A stretch of DNA of 64,000 nt from Paraspadella gotoi (Eukaryota; Chaetognatha). Positions 25,901 through 37,813 of this stretch are shown here, piece after piece. Position 1 is the stretch's first letter. Every line of letters begins with the position of its first letter. The notes below the pieces were generated by a model. That model saw only the letters and a program-made list of their open reading frames with translations. It had not been told where the DNA came from and ran no database searches. Both the position numbers and the translations under genes were made by a program. The stretch spans positions 19,803,218-19,867,217 of the forward strand of contig CM119265.1 of the NCBI GenBank assembly GCA_051294375.1, given 5' to 3'.

Positions 25901-27607
25901 TGTAAATATACGTGGCGGGTATGAATGCGGTAAGTGGATCGTCAAGAAAGACCAGAGGTTGCTAGAACTCAAAGCAGATGTATTGACTCTCTATCACCGA
26001 AAAAGAATATGATCGTTGATTTATTTTCAATTGATATGAGGGGTGATAGGACACAAACGGCAACGAGATAGATGGGGATTGAAAAATGTTCAAGTTATCA
26101 TAAGTAGGACGTAATGAACTGGTCACATACGAGAGCTGTGTTCTGGATGGCGTAGGTAGTTGCCTCCTGTAGGCAGAATTCGCTGTGTGGTAAATTGAGG
26201 TCTGCTAAAGCAAATTAAGGGAGATCTTTGATTTGAAATAATTTTAAAGGGTGGCCAAAAATAATTCTTGCACAGTTGTACATATCACAGGCGCATATGT
26301 TCCTTTTGGGCGTCTTCGGGAAAGAGAGTGGCGTTTGTGTGGCATCGGCGACGGGCGTTGGGTTGAGATGGAATTGGGGTGTCACGGGTCGGGAGGAAAA
26401 AAGAACAGAAAAGAGAGAATGGAATGGAATTGGAAACAAGGAAGAAGATAAGGAAAAAAAATTAAAAACGGAATAGGGGAAAAAGAATAAAGTTCCATCC
26501 ATCTTTGGACTTTCAAGGAAGAGGTATTAGTAAAATGACTGATGCGTATTGTATACGCATAAGAAATAGGAATTAACAAATGACGTGACAAATAAGCGAT
26601 TTCTTTAAGGAGAATCAATAGCGTGACAAGGGATTTTCACGGTTCCAAGTGGATTTAATGGCGTGACGGACTTCTGAAATTCCGCCACGCCGATTCCTCA
26701 GAATCCACTTAACATAAATCGATAAACTTCTCGCTCGAGCTAGCGTCTCTTCAATCCCGGGGTGACAGAGCGTAATGGAATCCCAAAGCCTCGAGCGCTA
26801 GACCATCTAACAGCTCGCCATTTTTCTCCCAAACTGTCCAGACAACCAGCCCTCCTTTTATTTCGCAGTTTCTTCACACAAATGCTTAAAACACAGTGGA
26901 GAGCAGTAATTGACGATCCTCATTTTACGCTTGCATGACATTACAACCGGACGCTCCATTGCACGGTTAAAGCTCTATTGAAATCCCTAACCCGTTGTTA
27001 CATCGCAGTCCCTTAGTTTTAAATCGAAAGAAAATTACGACCAATCACGACGCGAGTTTCGTGCGAGTTTCATCGAGATAGACGACGACGATGACGACGA
27101 CGAAAACAGATAAACATTCTGTGTCTACGACAGCATAAAAATCCCTTTTAAGTGCTTTTCTTCAGGACACCGCCTCGACTCAACTTGGCTTTCGGTCCAA
27201 CAATAATACTTTTATGGATTTGAATTCAGTGTTTCCAGTTTTGTAGTTACTACATACTTGTAAAACTTTTTGAACTTAAAAATTTAAAAAAATCATATTT
27301 GGGAGATATTGTATTGTTTCTTTCGATTCGTTGAGTTTAATTTAGAAACGAAATAACAAGTTTTTAATGGTTTACAACAAATAAACTTCGAAACATTTTC
27401 ATGTAAAAACTATTTTGTCGTTGTTTTAAACCATTAAAAACTTATTATTTCGTTTGTAAAATAATATTTTAAGATATTATCATAATATCAATTATCATGT
27501 TCGACAAAATCACACTTTCCTCAAACACTGAGAAATAAACTTTTATGGTGTGAACGAGAAATTCAGTTAACGATGATTTCCTACGGTGTGTGTGCGTGTG
27601 TGTGTGT
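22954..27607. other. Non-coding stretch, no gene recognised
   Basis: Purine-rich DNA (23080-23340), a CT tract broken by a 25-N gap at 23840-23864, and AT-rich unique DNA. The words CTCAAGCGCCTCTT (23617 and 23640) and CAGCGCCTC (23800) form a short local repeat. Open frames here are short and have no conserved motif. A tRNA-like D-arm word near 26800 was considered and rejected. Confidence 0.5.
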
Positions 27608-27690
27608 NNNNNNNNNNNNNNNNNNNNNNNNNGTGTGTGAGAGATGAGAGAGGAGATGAGAGAGAGAGGAGAGAGGAGAGAGGGATGTGG
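27591..27690. repeat. (GT)n and (GA)n tract around a 25-N gap
   Basis: GTGTGT repeats run into a 25-N gap (27608-27632) and continue as GTGTGTGAGAGATGAGAGAG. The gap lies inside the simple repeat, as expected for a collapsed or unresolved microsatellite. Confidence 0.8.
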
Positions 27691-28084
27691 GGGGTTGGTT
27701 TGCTGAGGGGGGTTTAGGGATTCGGGAGCGTCTCGGCTTGTTGGTAGGATAGGGAGGGGATAGGGGAGGATAGTTGAGAGTTGGGCAGGAAGCATTGGAA
27801 ACGTTGAGTTAGTTTATGACTTTCGGGTGAGTTGAGAAAGCTTAATGTTTTTATTCTTTTTATTTATTTTTATTTTTCGATGTGTTGATTCGATCAACGT
27901 GCGATATTAAAGCCCCCTGATGTCGTGCTAGTTTTAATTTAACTGTATTTATTATTATCATTCTTGATTATCAAATCGTCTATGAATTATTGCGAAATAC
28001 AAGGATTCTATCCTCTCAAGTCTCAACCATTTTACAATTGTGTTCCCTATCTCCTCCTCCTCCTCCTCTCTATTCCTGCCCAAG

Positions 28085-28240
28085 GTGTCTAATGAGCTGC
28101 GACACTCGCAAGGGCGGCGCTGGATTCGACGAGCATCTCTACATGAGCGTCGCCAATCTAATGGAGCTGTCGTTGTCGGCGGGGCTGCAGATCGCGCGTT
28201 CACATCCTCTGGAGTTTCACGGACACCGGAATGTTATCTT
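28085..28240 (+). CDS. Possible exon, unknown protein
   Basis: After a pyrimidine-rich stretch and acceptor (CCTGCCCAAG) an open frame reads GFDEHLYMSVANLMELSLSA and continues GLQIARSHPLEF. It has the C/G-ending codon bias of the confirmed exons. The frame stays open to 28388, but base composition becomes AT-rich after about 28235. No clear donor or partner exon was found, and I do not recognise the family. Confidence 0.35.
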
Positions 28241-28456
28241 TTGCTCTACTTTTGCCGATGGCCAATTGAACCGTGACGGTGTCGCTGATGCTCTTGTTGG
28301 CGTGCAGGATAAAGGAATTCTTTTCTTTGTTTATCCTTCAAATCACTGGTCCATCAGTTTGGTTCTAATAAAACATCGGTTTTTATAAACCTTTTTTGCT
28401 TCTTTCTTTAATTTTTTATATCTAAGTTAACGCTTATCCATCTTTTAATTATCTAT

Positions 28457-28460
<4 letters not shown>

Positions 28461-28495
<35 letters not shown>

Positions 28496-28515
28496 TCTCT
28501 CTCTCTCTCCCTCTC
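28461..28515. repeat. (CT)n tract
   Basis: CTCTCT repeats with minor interruptions, followed by TATATATAT. A second pyrimidine run made of CTCCTC units lies at 28966-29036. Confidence 0.85.
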
Positions 28516-29660
28516 TTTTATATATATATCCATTTATGAAGGTCCCAGTTTTTGGTTTCACTCTCACCCGCGACCGCACCGGCGAAAGACGGCCTCAAAA
28601 CCCCAGAGCATCTTCAGGCCCGGCGTCCCACATTTTCCCGGTGTCGGCATCAGCGTCAGTTTTCGATCTGCGGTTCTCGTTGTTGTTGTTCTTCTAAAAT
28701 AATGCAGTGATTTTCGCACATTTGTTTCTACCGAGTCTTAGGGCTAAGCCACTTTTATTGTAATCTTAATTTGGATTTTATGTAAGATAGGTTACAATCA
28801 CTATGTCTGATTTTTCCTCTCGCTACTTAAAACGTCTCTCAACCGGGAAGAAGACAACACAACAACGACGAAAGCAACCGAGCGTCACCATCTCGCATTT
28901 CTATTTTCCATTTCTTTCTCAGTTCCAAAAAGTCGAATTCGAAGGGCAACTGGAGATTTAAACTTCCCCTTCCTCCTCCTCCTACTCCTCCTCCTCCTCC
29001 AACCCTCTTCTCCTCCTTCTCCTCCTTCTTCTCCCCTCACTTAAATATCGATTCTCCCCGAAAGAGAACAGAGATGTTAGTCCTCCAATTAAACAGTAGT
29101 CAAAGCTTTATTGCCTTAACTTCTTTCCATTAACCTTTCATTCTTTCATTTAAGCTCTTTAATTCACTTAGTTTAAAGGTAGTACATTTTGTTTCGCGAA
29201 TCAATATTTTGAATGTACATTATAAATATCCTTCTTTTCCTATTTGCCTCCTTCTCCTCGTGTTGCCTCTTTCTAATTGGATCTCTGAAAACACCTTGAT
29301 TAGACGATAGCACCTTTTTTCCATAACTAAAATTACTATCTTTAAGATAGAAAACCAGAAACGAAAAAGTAAGCATGGAGAGACACCACAAACGAAGATA
29401 TGCGGGCGCCTTAACTTTCAATATCCTCATCCTTCCCGATCCTTACTCGCTTCTTTTCGCGCTTCTTTCCTTCCCCGCCCACCGAGTTCAAATTCTCATC
29501 GATCCCCAGCTCGCTCCCCCTCTTTCTTCTTATCTTCGATCCCTCCTCTTCCCTAATCCCCATCTCCTCCCCCCCTAGTCCCCCAAACCCGAAGCGATTT
29601 GCATTTTTTTTTTTCAAAACCCGAGATTCGATTTCCCTTTTTTTTTTTTTTTGTCGGCAG

Positions 29661-29758
29661 GAGAAACGTGAAGGACTCCCGCGTGGGCGAACACGCTCTT
29701 GGCCGACGAAGAGAGACGACCGACGAGCCGACAGAGTTGCGACCCCGAGGGAAATCAA
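29661..29758 (+). CDS. Possible 98-bp exon, unknown protein
   Basis: A long T tract ending TTGTCGGCAG precedes an open frame RNVKDSRVGEHALGRRRE-TTDEPTELRPRGKS, which is followed by the donor AAGTGAGGG. Composition is GC-rich against an AT-rich background. There is no recognised domain and no partner exon. Confidence 0.25.
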
Positions 29759-29937
29759 GTGAGGGACAGCGTGAAACGTGAAGGGTGCTGTGAGGGGAAT
29801 AAAACGCTGCCTGCAGTTGTAAAGCCTTGTGAAAATTGCCAGCGGAAAAAAAAAAAGTGGGTTGTGAGTTGGACTGATATATTGCAAGGGCTCTACCTCC
29901 ACACAATTTTCAATTATAACAATTGTTTTGAAGTCAT

Positions 29938-29969
<32 letters not shown>

Positions 29970-32900
29970 ATTTTTGAATTTATTCAATGGGGCTTTTTAG
30001 GCACAGAAAAAAAAAGAAAGGAGAGAGAGAGAGAGAGAGAGAGATGAGAGTGTGTGTGTGAAGGTGTTTCTCCTCACGCCGCGGGAGTCGCGCGTTCTAG
30101 ACGTCGCCCGTTCCTGTGTTAGATGACGAAGGATCTTTTCTACATGAATACTTGAATCTTTTGCTGAAATATCGAGTCGGAATTCTTGATGAATATTAAG
30201 ACGCCGAAAAAGATTTCCAAATATTTATTAATCAAGTATATAAAAAAGTCCCGTAAAACTGTAATCCAGAAACGGGTGATGATGAAACTTTTTAATTGAG
30301 TCTCAAAGTGTAAAACTAAAACGTTAGTTTCTCTCTTTCTGTAAATTTTGAGGTGACCAGACCAAAGATATCAGACCGATAGGTACAAATTACCACCCAG
30401 ATAGAAACCAAAAGAGACGTAACGAGTGAGAGGGAGAAAAAGAGGAGGCGAGGCCATAATATTCACAGAGAGAGAGATGAGAGAGAGAGAGAGAGGAGAG
30501 AGAGAAAAGAGACAGACGCTAGACGCAGACGCAGGAAAGACAAGCGATTCTTTATCAGATGGGATAATAATTTCTAAATTTAATTCCCTTCCTCCATTCT
30601 CCGTCGGTTCGCCTCTTAACGAACTTGAGACTTGGCAATGAAACGAGGGAATTTCTAAGGAAAAACCGAAGAAGCGATTAAGACGGCGAAGAGCACGAAG
30701 AATAATTGAAACTTGTTTATCGCTCGAGAGAGTTTGGATGGAGCGGCCATTAAAGGGACGAAGGACGAGGGAATAATAAAACGGAGACGGCGCGAGCTGG
30801 GGGAACTGAAGGCGGCCTGCGGCGAACGGCGGCCGCATGCCGATGATTACAAGAATGAGATGAAAAATACATGATGCTCATGAGGAAGCGAAAAGAACGG
30901 TTGTTCCCTTGTTGACGATAATCGAAGTATGATCGATTGGTTCACATGAGACTATTTGGATTAAGGTGATAATAATGACATTATTAAAAAAAACCGGATG
31001 TATTCAATTTACACAATTCTGAGAAATTGTAAACTTTCGGAAATTGCCATCTCCAAACCCACCCTGATACTCTTCCAACAGGCTGAGGCTGCGTCGTGTT
31101 ACGCACAACTTAAATGCTGAAAAGACACGAAGTTATGAAGCAGAACAATCCTCACCTACCCCAAGCAGAAGACGGGAGAAGTTTGGCCAAGCGGTTTCTC
31201 GATGAAGCGATGGCACGCGGATGCCACCAATCCTAAACTTTCGGCCTCGGGTTATAAATTTTGTTAACGTTGGTACAAAAATATTAAGGTCTTTTACACT
31301 TGTCGATGAAGACATTTCATTGAAATGACAAATTTTGCTATAAAAGTTCCCGCGGGCGAAGAGTCCTGACCCGTCAACGCCCGGCGTGATGTCCAAACGT
31401 CGGACAATACACGACGAAAGTCTCGACAGAGCAGATCGGCGATGACAATGGACGCCCAGGTGAGGGCGAAAGTTAGGGATGGTTGTGCCCATGAAAGCGG
31501 CGGGGGGTCCAAGCGACAGCGATACTCCACAGGAAAGGCTACGATGGGAGGTTGGCTCTTCATCCCCTCTGAACAGTCTTATCTTTCATTCTATTTTTCC
31601 ACGATTTCATGAAACCTTTTCCGGAAATGCGCTTTGCTTCAAACCATCTTTTGTCTTCTAATTCCGATTGCATAATATATGAAATATGCGCAGGTTTCTC
31701 GTTTTCCAGCTACGATTCTCGTAATGACCGGGACAGCGCGGTTGAAACAAGAACAAATCTTTCAATTTCAACATTTTCCACTGCCAGTTTTTGAAACGGA
31801 ATTCGTTCTCGCTTTATTTTTTTCGATTTATATAGTTGGTAAAGATTTGAAACTTTTGATACAACGTATTATTTGAGTTATTTCATTTTAATTTTGACAG
31901 ATGCCGTGCGTCGCCAACGCCGTGCCCCTTTCATTTACCCCGCAGGGCGGTCTCATCGCTTCAAATTGCCTAAAGATCATCAAATAAAATGTCATTGAAT
32001 TATTAAAAAACTTTTTTTTAAGTATTTGAAACTACGAAACGTGGCGATCATGAAATTATCAGCCTCTTTTGATTGTTTTACGAATTAGGGAATTGAATTG
32101 AAAAACGGTTTATTACTCTGTAAACTTACTGACTATATTCATAATTTAAATCATTTAAGCCAGTTTTAACTAATTACTTTTTCCGTAGCCACACCCTATA
32201 AAAGTCGATAGTTAACATATTTTAGTAATGATGTTACAACAGAACTGTCCCTATGATCTCTAATCTGGCACTCTTATCAGATCTTTCATATAGTAACCAT
32301 ATCTTCTTTACCTCTCCCATCAGTGTGTAAAAACTACTACAGTCCTCTTCTTCTCATTTGACATTGTACAAACTCCAGCTGTATGAAGGAATTGTAAAGT
32401 TAGTTTTTACTTTGGACTGTTCATATTTAAACAAGGCACAGGAAGTGAGGTCCTTTAGGTGTATTACCGCCACCAAAATTTAAAAAATAGAAATGGGACT
32501 GATAAGATATTCATTTTGAAGTTTATCAACTTATCTTGTATTAAAATTTAAGAACTATGAATTGAAAAATACAATCTTTTTCTTTTTTTTTTTTTGCAGA
32601 CTTAAAAATATATACATTTTTATCACTCTTATTATTTTACCTTTGTAAATTCTGAAAGCGGGTGAGAGCTGTGTATTTTAATTTAACCACTATCGAAAAA
32701 CGAAAACAAACTTAAATGCATTAATTTTTATTATATCTAGTTTTCGGTTTAGCCAACTTTTTGGCTTAACACAATATTTATGTTTTTTAATAAATCTCCT
32801 CCCTGCAATAACACATATGAAATATATGTTTCGTGCTCTCATATCTTTTTTTTATGCACTAGTCTCAGCCAAAACAGCTATCAAGACGCAAGAGCATTAC

Positions 32901-33440
32901 TAATTCCAAATAACATTTCTGCCTTCATATTAAATATAGCGTTACAAGCAAACATCACACCCCGCCGATCAGCTCAAATACCAACGTACATATTAATAAA
33001 ATCACTTTCAGGCCAGGTGCGAGACTACGAACAGATAACAAAAATGTTATTACGAGAAAAATAATTAAGACATTATTAAAAACTGATCATGCCAAACCAT
33101 CGGCGAGTTCGAACTTTCAGAAACGTCCTAGGCGTCGGCACCACAGGCGGCTCGCGCACAGTTGGTAACAAAATCGAAGAAGACCAAGTATCATCTCATG
33201 CAACTAACCACCGCCAAACATTCCGCTTGAATTTTTATCGCCATTCCAGCTGTTTTCAATCAATAGCAATCGCATAGGCTTTTTCAGTTTTGTACTTTTG
33301 CGGGGACCAACTTGCGTTTCTAGAATAAACTAAAGGAAATCATAAAATGCCGGGAAATCATTTAAAATCTATTTAATAATTAATAAATGATAGTGAATAA
33401 ATAATTCTCATTAAAGAAATTTTAAAACGATTTAGAGTAC
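29759..33440. other. Non-coding stretch, no gene recognised
   Basis: Short GA tracts at 29938-29970, 30018-30045 and 30465-30505, then AT-rich unique DNA. A GC-rich patch at 30770-30840 has no long frame with splice borders. Nothing else is supported. Confidence 0.5.
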
Positions 33441-33448
33441 TATATAAA
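33441..33448 (+). promoter_or_regulatory. TATA box candidate
   Basis: TATATAAA lies 94 bp before the ATG at 33542 of the candidate four-exon gene. In such AT-rich DNA a chance match is quite possible. Confidence 0.3.
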
Positions 33449-33541
33449 CTACGAATACCAATTCACTCATTTCTATTTTAGATTTTGGCAGATTTAGATC
33501 TTTCGTCTCTACACTTACACACATCCACATTCCATGCTAAA

Positions 33542-35223
33542 ATGGCAGACGAAACAATTCCCTGCCTCAACGAAGAACGGGGTACAGCAAATGATTTGCC
33601 GAGTCATGCATGAACCCAATTACCTCTGTGTGATGGTAAGTTCATCCGCTTGGTAAGTGCGGCACTTAAAATATTTTTGATTACTACAGTATTGTGGAGA
33701 CTTTACTTGATAAATATTTTTTAGAAAAATCAGAAAGGAAAAAATATCTTACATGATCGCAAAGCGTCATCAACAAAAAGAGGAAAACATAAAAGCCAAA
33801 ACAGTAAAAGTTACAATGGCCAATGACCATGGCTAATAAACATTAACAACTAGAGCAAATCATGAACGTAAGTAAACGAGATTAACTGGTACTTGGACAA
33901 GTTTAACTAACCGACTAAACGATTAAGTTGTCGTTTGCTCGTGCCATCGACTTGTAAAGTTGTTGTTGTTTTGTTGTTGTTTAGACCGCTAAAAGTATTT
34001 TATTTATTTTATTTATTCATCCCATCAAACTCCATTTGTTATTTTTATCGATAATAATGTAAGAAGAAGTAAGCAGTTGACAGAAGGAGTTTGCGTTTTT
34101 CGGTATTAAGGAATATATATTCATTTGTGAAAATGTAATTGCTAAGAGTCATTGGCAACACTTTTCTATCCAATCGATATTTATTTGAGCAGACGATCCC
34201 AACCAAATCAATGACCGCCGACGAAGACGGAAAACGGAGAATCCGAGCAAATTCGCGATCAGGATCGATTTCCTACGATTAGCCAATGTCCAGCCAAGAT
34301 CATGGAAAGACAGGTATGCTTTCCCTGCAGACGAGAAATTTATTTGGTCTAAGGGCTCAGAGACGTAAGCTTTATGACCCAGAGCCCAATATATTATTTA
34401 AATCACCGTTGCCGAGTTTGGCATCATTTCTTACCGAAGCAGATTGTTCTCTTGAACCCAGACCTTTCCATCGAGGCATCAGCATTCGTCGAGCGTTGGC
34501 GCATTATAAGATCGATATAAATCTCTCTTCTTCAATTTTCCTCCATTTCTCTCAGAATTCCGTCCAACGGGTAAATCGCCAAGGGACGCTAGAAAGAGCT
34601 GCGTCACAAGAGACGTGCTGTGCCTCCGACAGTTACATTAGTACATCTGTCTCGTCCATAGAGTGCCACATTCGGTACACGCAGTCGGCCGACAGATGTC
34701 ACCCAGCGAGAAGCGGAAGACGCATCAACGGAGAGGATCTGCTCTTTCGCGATCGTCGACCGCTCGGATTCGATTCTTACGGTTGGACCGTTTGAAGGAT
34801 GTTCCTCGAATACAGGACTCGTTGGAAATTTCGCGAAAAGACGCGGCGTCGTCGTTGTGCCGGAGCAAAACTCAGACGACGTACGATGCGTGCAGGAATC
34901 GTGACTTATCGTCTAAATGATTTTTAAAGTGTCTGCCATAATTAATATAATTTTAATCGCATCAACCGATAACAATACATTTCTCCCGGTCCAGGCTACC
35001 ATTCAAGGCCGAACACGCGGCAACGGCTGTATCCAACTTTGTCCGCGCTCCCGCAAAACCGTCAGCATTCATTCCACGATACGCGGTCGAGAGCGACGCA
35101 CGTCACGCATTCAGACTCGCCGCGCCCCAGCAGCACCACCTGCAGGCGCTAGAATATATACACTGCCGCGTAATCAGCAGCAGGGAGACATGCAGCAGCA
35201 GATACATTATCAGACTTAAATGA
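33542..35223 (+). CDS. Candidate four-exon gene of unknown function
   Basis: Four pieces join in phase: 33542-33581 (ATG in good context, MADETIPCLNEER), 34193-34313, 34662-34880 and 34995-35223, ending in TGA. The split codons are G|AC, AG|A and AC|G. Acceptors end TTGAGCAG, CGTCCATAG and CGGTCCAG; donors begin GTACAG, GTATGC and GTACGA. The product would be about 202 residues. It has a basic, nuclear-signal-like run (NDRRRRRK), a Ser/Arg/Lys-rich middle with FLRLDRLKDVPRIQDSLEIS, and a C-terminus with AVESDARHAFRLAAPQQHHL. I do not recognise a family. Exons two and four were first noticed as GC-rich open stretches, and the phase agreement came afterwards. Two of three donors are weak, and other frames are also open across exons three and four, so this remains a model. 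Confidence 0.4.
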
Positions 35224-37009
35224 TGATGACGATCTCACTCTCGTTCTAGTGACGTGTTGTTTTGTTCTCCCTCATCTTGAATTTAAGATATTCAATGATT
35301 GAAATCGTAAGTTGGATGAAAAGTCTTTGTTCTTTGATTCCCTTTTTCAGTGTCGCATCATAATTTTGTAGAATCTACAATCTTCTAGAATGACTTTCAG
35401 AATTTACTGTAGCACCACAAAATATTAATTTTTAATATTTCGTATTCGTTTTGTGCATGATATGCGTTTAAAAAAGTAGATTCGTGAAGAGGCACAAAAA
35501 GCGGAAATTACCAGAAAGAAAAAAAGATAAATTAAGCTGGACAGATAAGATTACAATTGGAGAATGAATTATTAGACTGTTAGAAAATAGACATTTTTTT
35601 GATATAAGCAAATCAGGACGGATTGAATGTTTTGAGAAAACAATGGGAAACTGCTCTCAAAATTCTACAATTCTTACGATATTGCTTGCTGACGCACGGG
35701 ATTTAAAAATTGTCATGTAATTTAAAATATTGTTTTGATTTAGCTACGTTGCGAATCTAATGGCGATTGGTGGGTCCGGGAAGAAGAGCGGGAGTTATTA
35801 ACCTGGAGCGTCTCTCTATACAAAGCTTTTCATCAGTGACGTTCTAGATTTATTGAAATTCCAGGCTTCCACTTGCATTAGTTGCAGTGGTAATAATTAC
35901 ACTAAAAACCACAAAAACCCGTTGAAGGAAAAAACGCGATAAATTACGAGAAATGAGCTAGCACGAATAGCTACCGAACTCATGCCTCTTTGTTAAACGT
36001 GTCTTTAAGGGGCCGCGATGGCCAGATAAACTCTTAAAAACTGCTATGTAGAATATATAAAGAAAGCACAAAAGCATTTTATCGGGAGAGAGTGATAGTT
36101 TGCGGCCAAGAGAGGCAATATATGCAAAGCCTCTGTGACAGCGCTCATATTGGATGCGATGGAATTTTGAGCGGAATCACAATTAAAGCTTAAGATCGGC
36201 CACCGACGCCAATTCCCAAGCCGCCGCCGCCGCCGCCGCCGCCGCCAGCTGCTTTCCACATATCAGAGATAACTGCGCCGACAACAACAACAACTACGTT
36301 GAGTAGTGTCAGTTTTTCAGCGAGTAGTCGACGCCTCTGTCAAAGTACGAGCTCCGATTTCTTTCCAACCAACTCGTTTCAACTCACATCACATCACACC
36401 ACCGTCTAATCATCATCATCCTTCCAACGCTAATGGTTTCGTTATCGAAGCGTCGAGAAATTCCCCACCCTTTCACCCTTTCACCCTTTCGTCCTTTCAC
36501 TTCCGCTTTGCCATCTTTTCACTTTGAGGCCCCGTTCCCTTTAGGATCACCTACGGGAGCAACCACAACGAAGGAAGGACGGAATTGGGTAGGCACGGCT
36601 GCAACGGATGTATGACGGGGCAGCGCAGTGCCTAACTATTTTGGCGCCGTCATACTAGTTTTATTTTCGAAGTTTTTAAAATACGAATTTTTAAAATCCT
36701 TTTCGGAAACTGTTCGAATCGCCGCATAGCTGATTTTCCCCACAAAATCAAAGCGTAAAAGTTCGAATCAGAAAATCTCCGTCAAGATAACATATAATCA
36801 AAGTTTATAAATAGTTCTATTGGTAACGATTCTCGACGCTTCAAGCCTGTCCTGTTCTTTTGTTTGTTTGATTTTTTGTTTTGTTTTTTTTTTATATATT
36901 TTCCAATTACGTTTATTGGTTTAGAATCGCAAATATTTTTTTCTCGGCGTAATGATTGTTGTGTGAAAGAGATAATGGAGAAAAAGAGCGTTCTTCTTTT
37001 GTTTTGAAT
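35224..37009. other. Non-coding stretch, no gene recognised
   Basis: AT-rich unique DNA with a (GCC)n tract at 36220-36247 and a stretch of CACATCACATCACAC / CATCATCAT words (36382-36422). Short open frames here lack splice borders or motifs. Confidence 0.5.
36220..36247. repeat. (GCC)n trinucleotide repeat
   Basis: Nine GCC units in a row, in otherwise AT-rich DNA. Confidence 0.85.
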
Positions 37010-37050
37010 TAGTTTTCACGTGCGTTTTCTATTAAAGTTTGATCTCTCAC

Positions 37051-37084
<34 letters not shown>

Positions 37085-37168
37085 CTCTCTCTCTCTTCCC
37101 TTTCGTGATAAAGATCGTTTTCTTTCGTTTTCAATTAGTTTCACTGTTCTATTAAAGTTTTGACTCTT

Positions 37169-37216
<48 letters not shown>

Positions 37217-37288
37217 TCCCTTCGTGATAAAGGATCGTTTTCTTTCGGTTGAATTAGTTTTTCACTTGTTCTATTAAAGTTTGACTCG

Positions 37289-37341
<53 letters not shown>

Positions 37342-37813
37342 CTCTTCATTAAATAAACCTGTTTCTCTCGCATCAAAGAGGAGCCCTGAATCTCTGTAAA
37401 ATCGTCTGTGAGTTTAAAAGATCGAGAGGCTGAATAATTTTTCAAATCGAACTGGGAGAGGTCAACGTCTTGATTTTATAAAAAAACCGGGCGTAATGGC
37501 AAACAATTTTTAAGAAAAGATTAAAACAAAGGCGGAAATGCTGAAAACTTCCAGTCTTTTACTTTTAGATGTGATTTATCCGTCAGCAGGAAGCGTGGTC
37601 AGGCCTATTGAGAAAGTTGTCCTTTATTCGATGCCCTCTGTTTATTTTAAATAACAAATACGAAAAAAAATATTTGATATCGCCCCGGGAAAACAAAGAA
37701 CAAAAAAAAAACACCTTTTTCAAGCTCAACGGCAATCTATGTTATTTTAACTCGATTTTTAACAAATAAAACCAATCAGCCCCATACCCAAACTTCGCTC
37801 CTCGAAAGCGCCA

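Noticed and set aside
26735-26825. tRNA-like stretch (minus-strand TTAGATGGTCTAGCGCTCGAGG resembles an A box)
   Set aside because: No TTCRANNC T-loop with a paired stem at the right distance and no closing acceptor stem, so it is not called as a tRNA.
34286-34795. Single 169-codon frame on the plus strand
   Set aside because: It spans a likely intron with in-frame AT-rich DNA; the spliced model with matching phases in another frame fits better.
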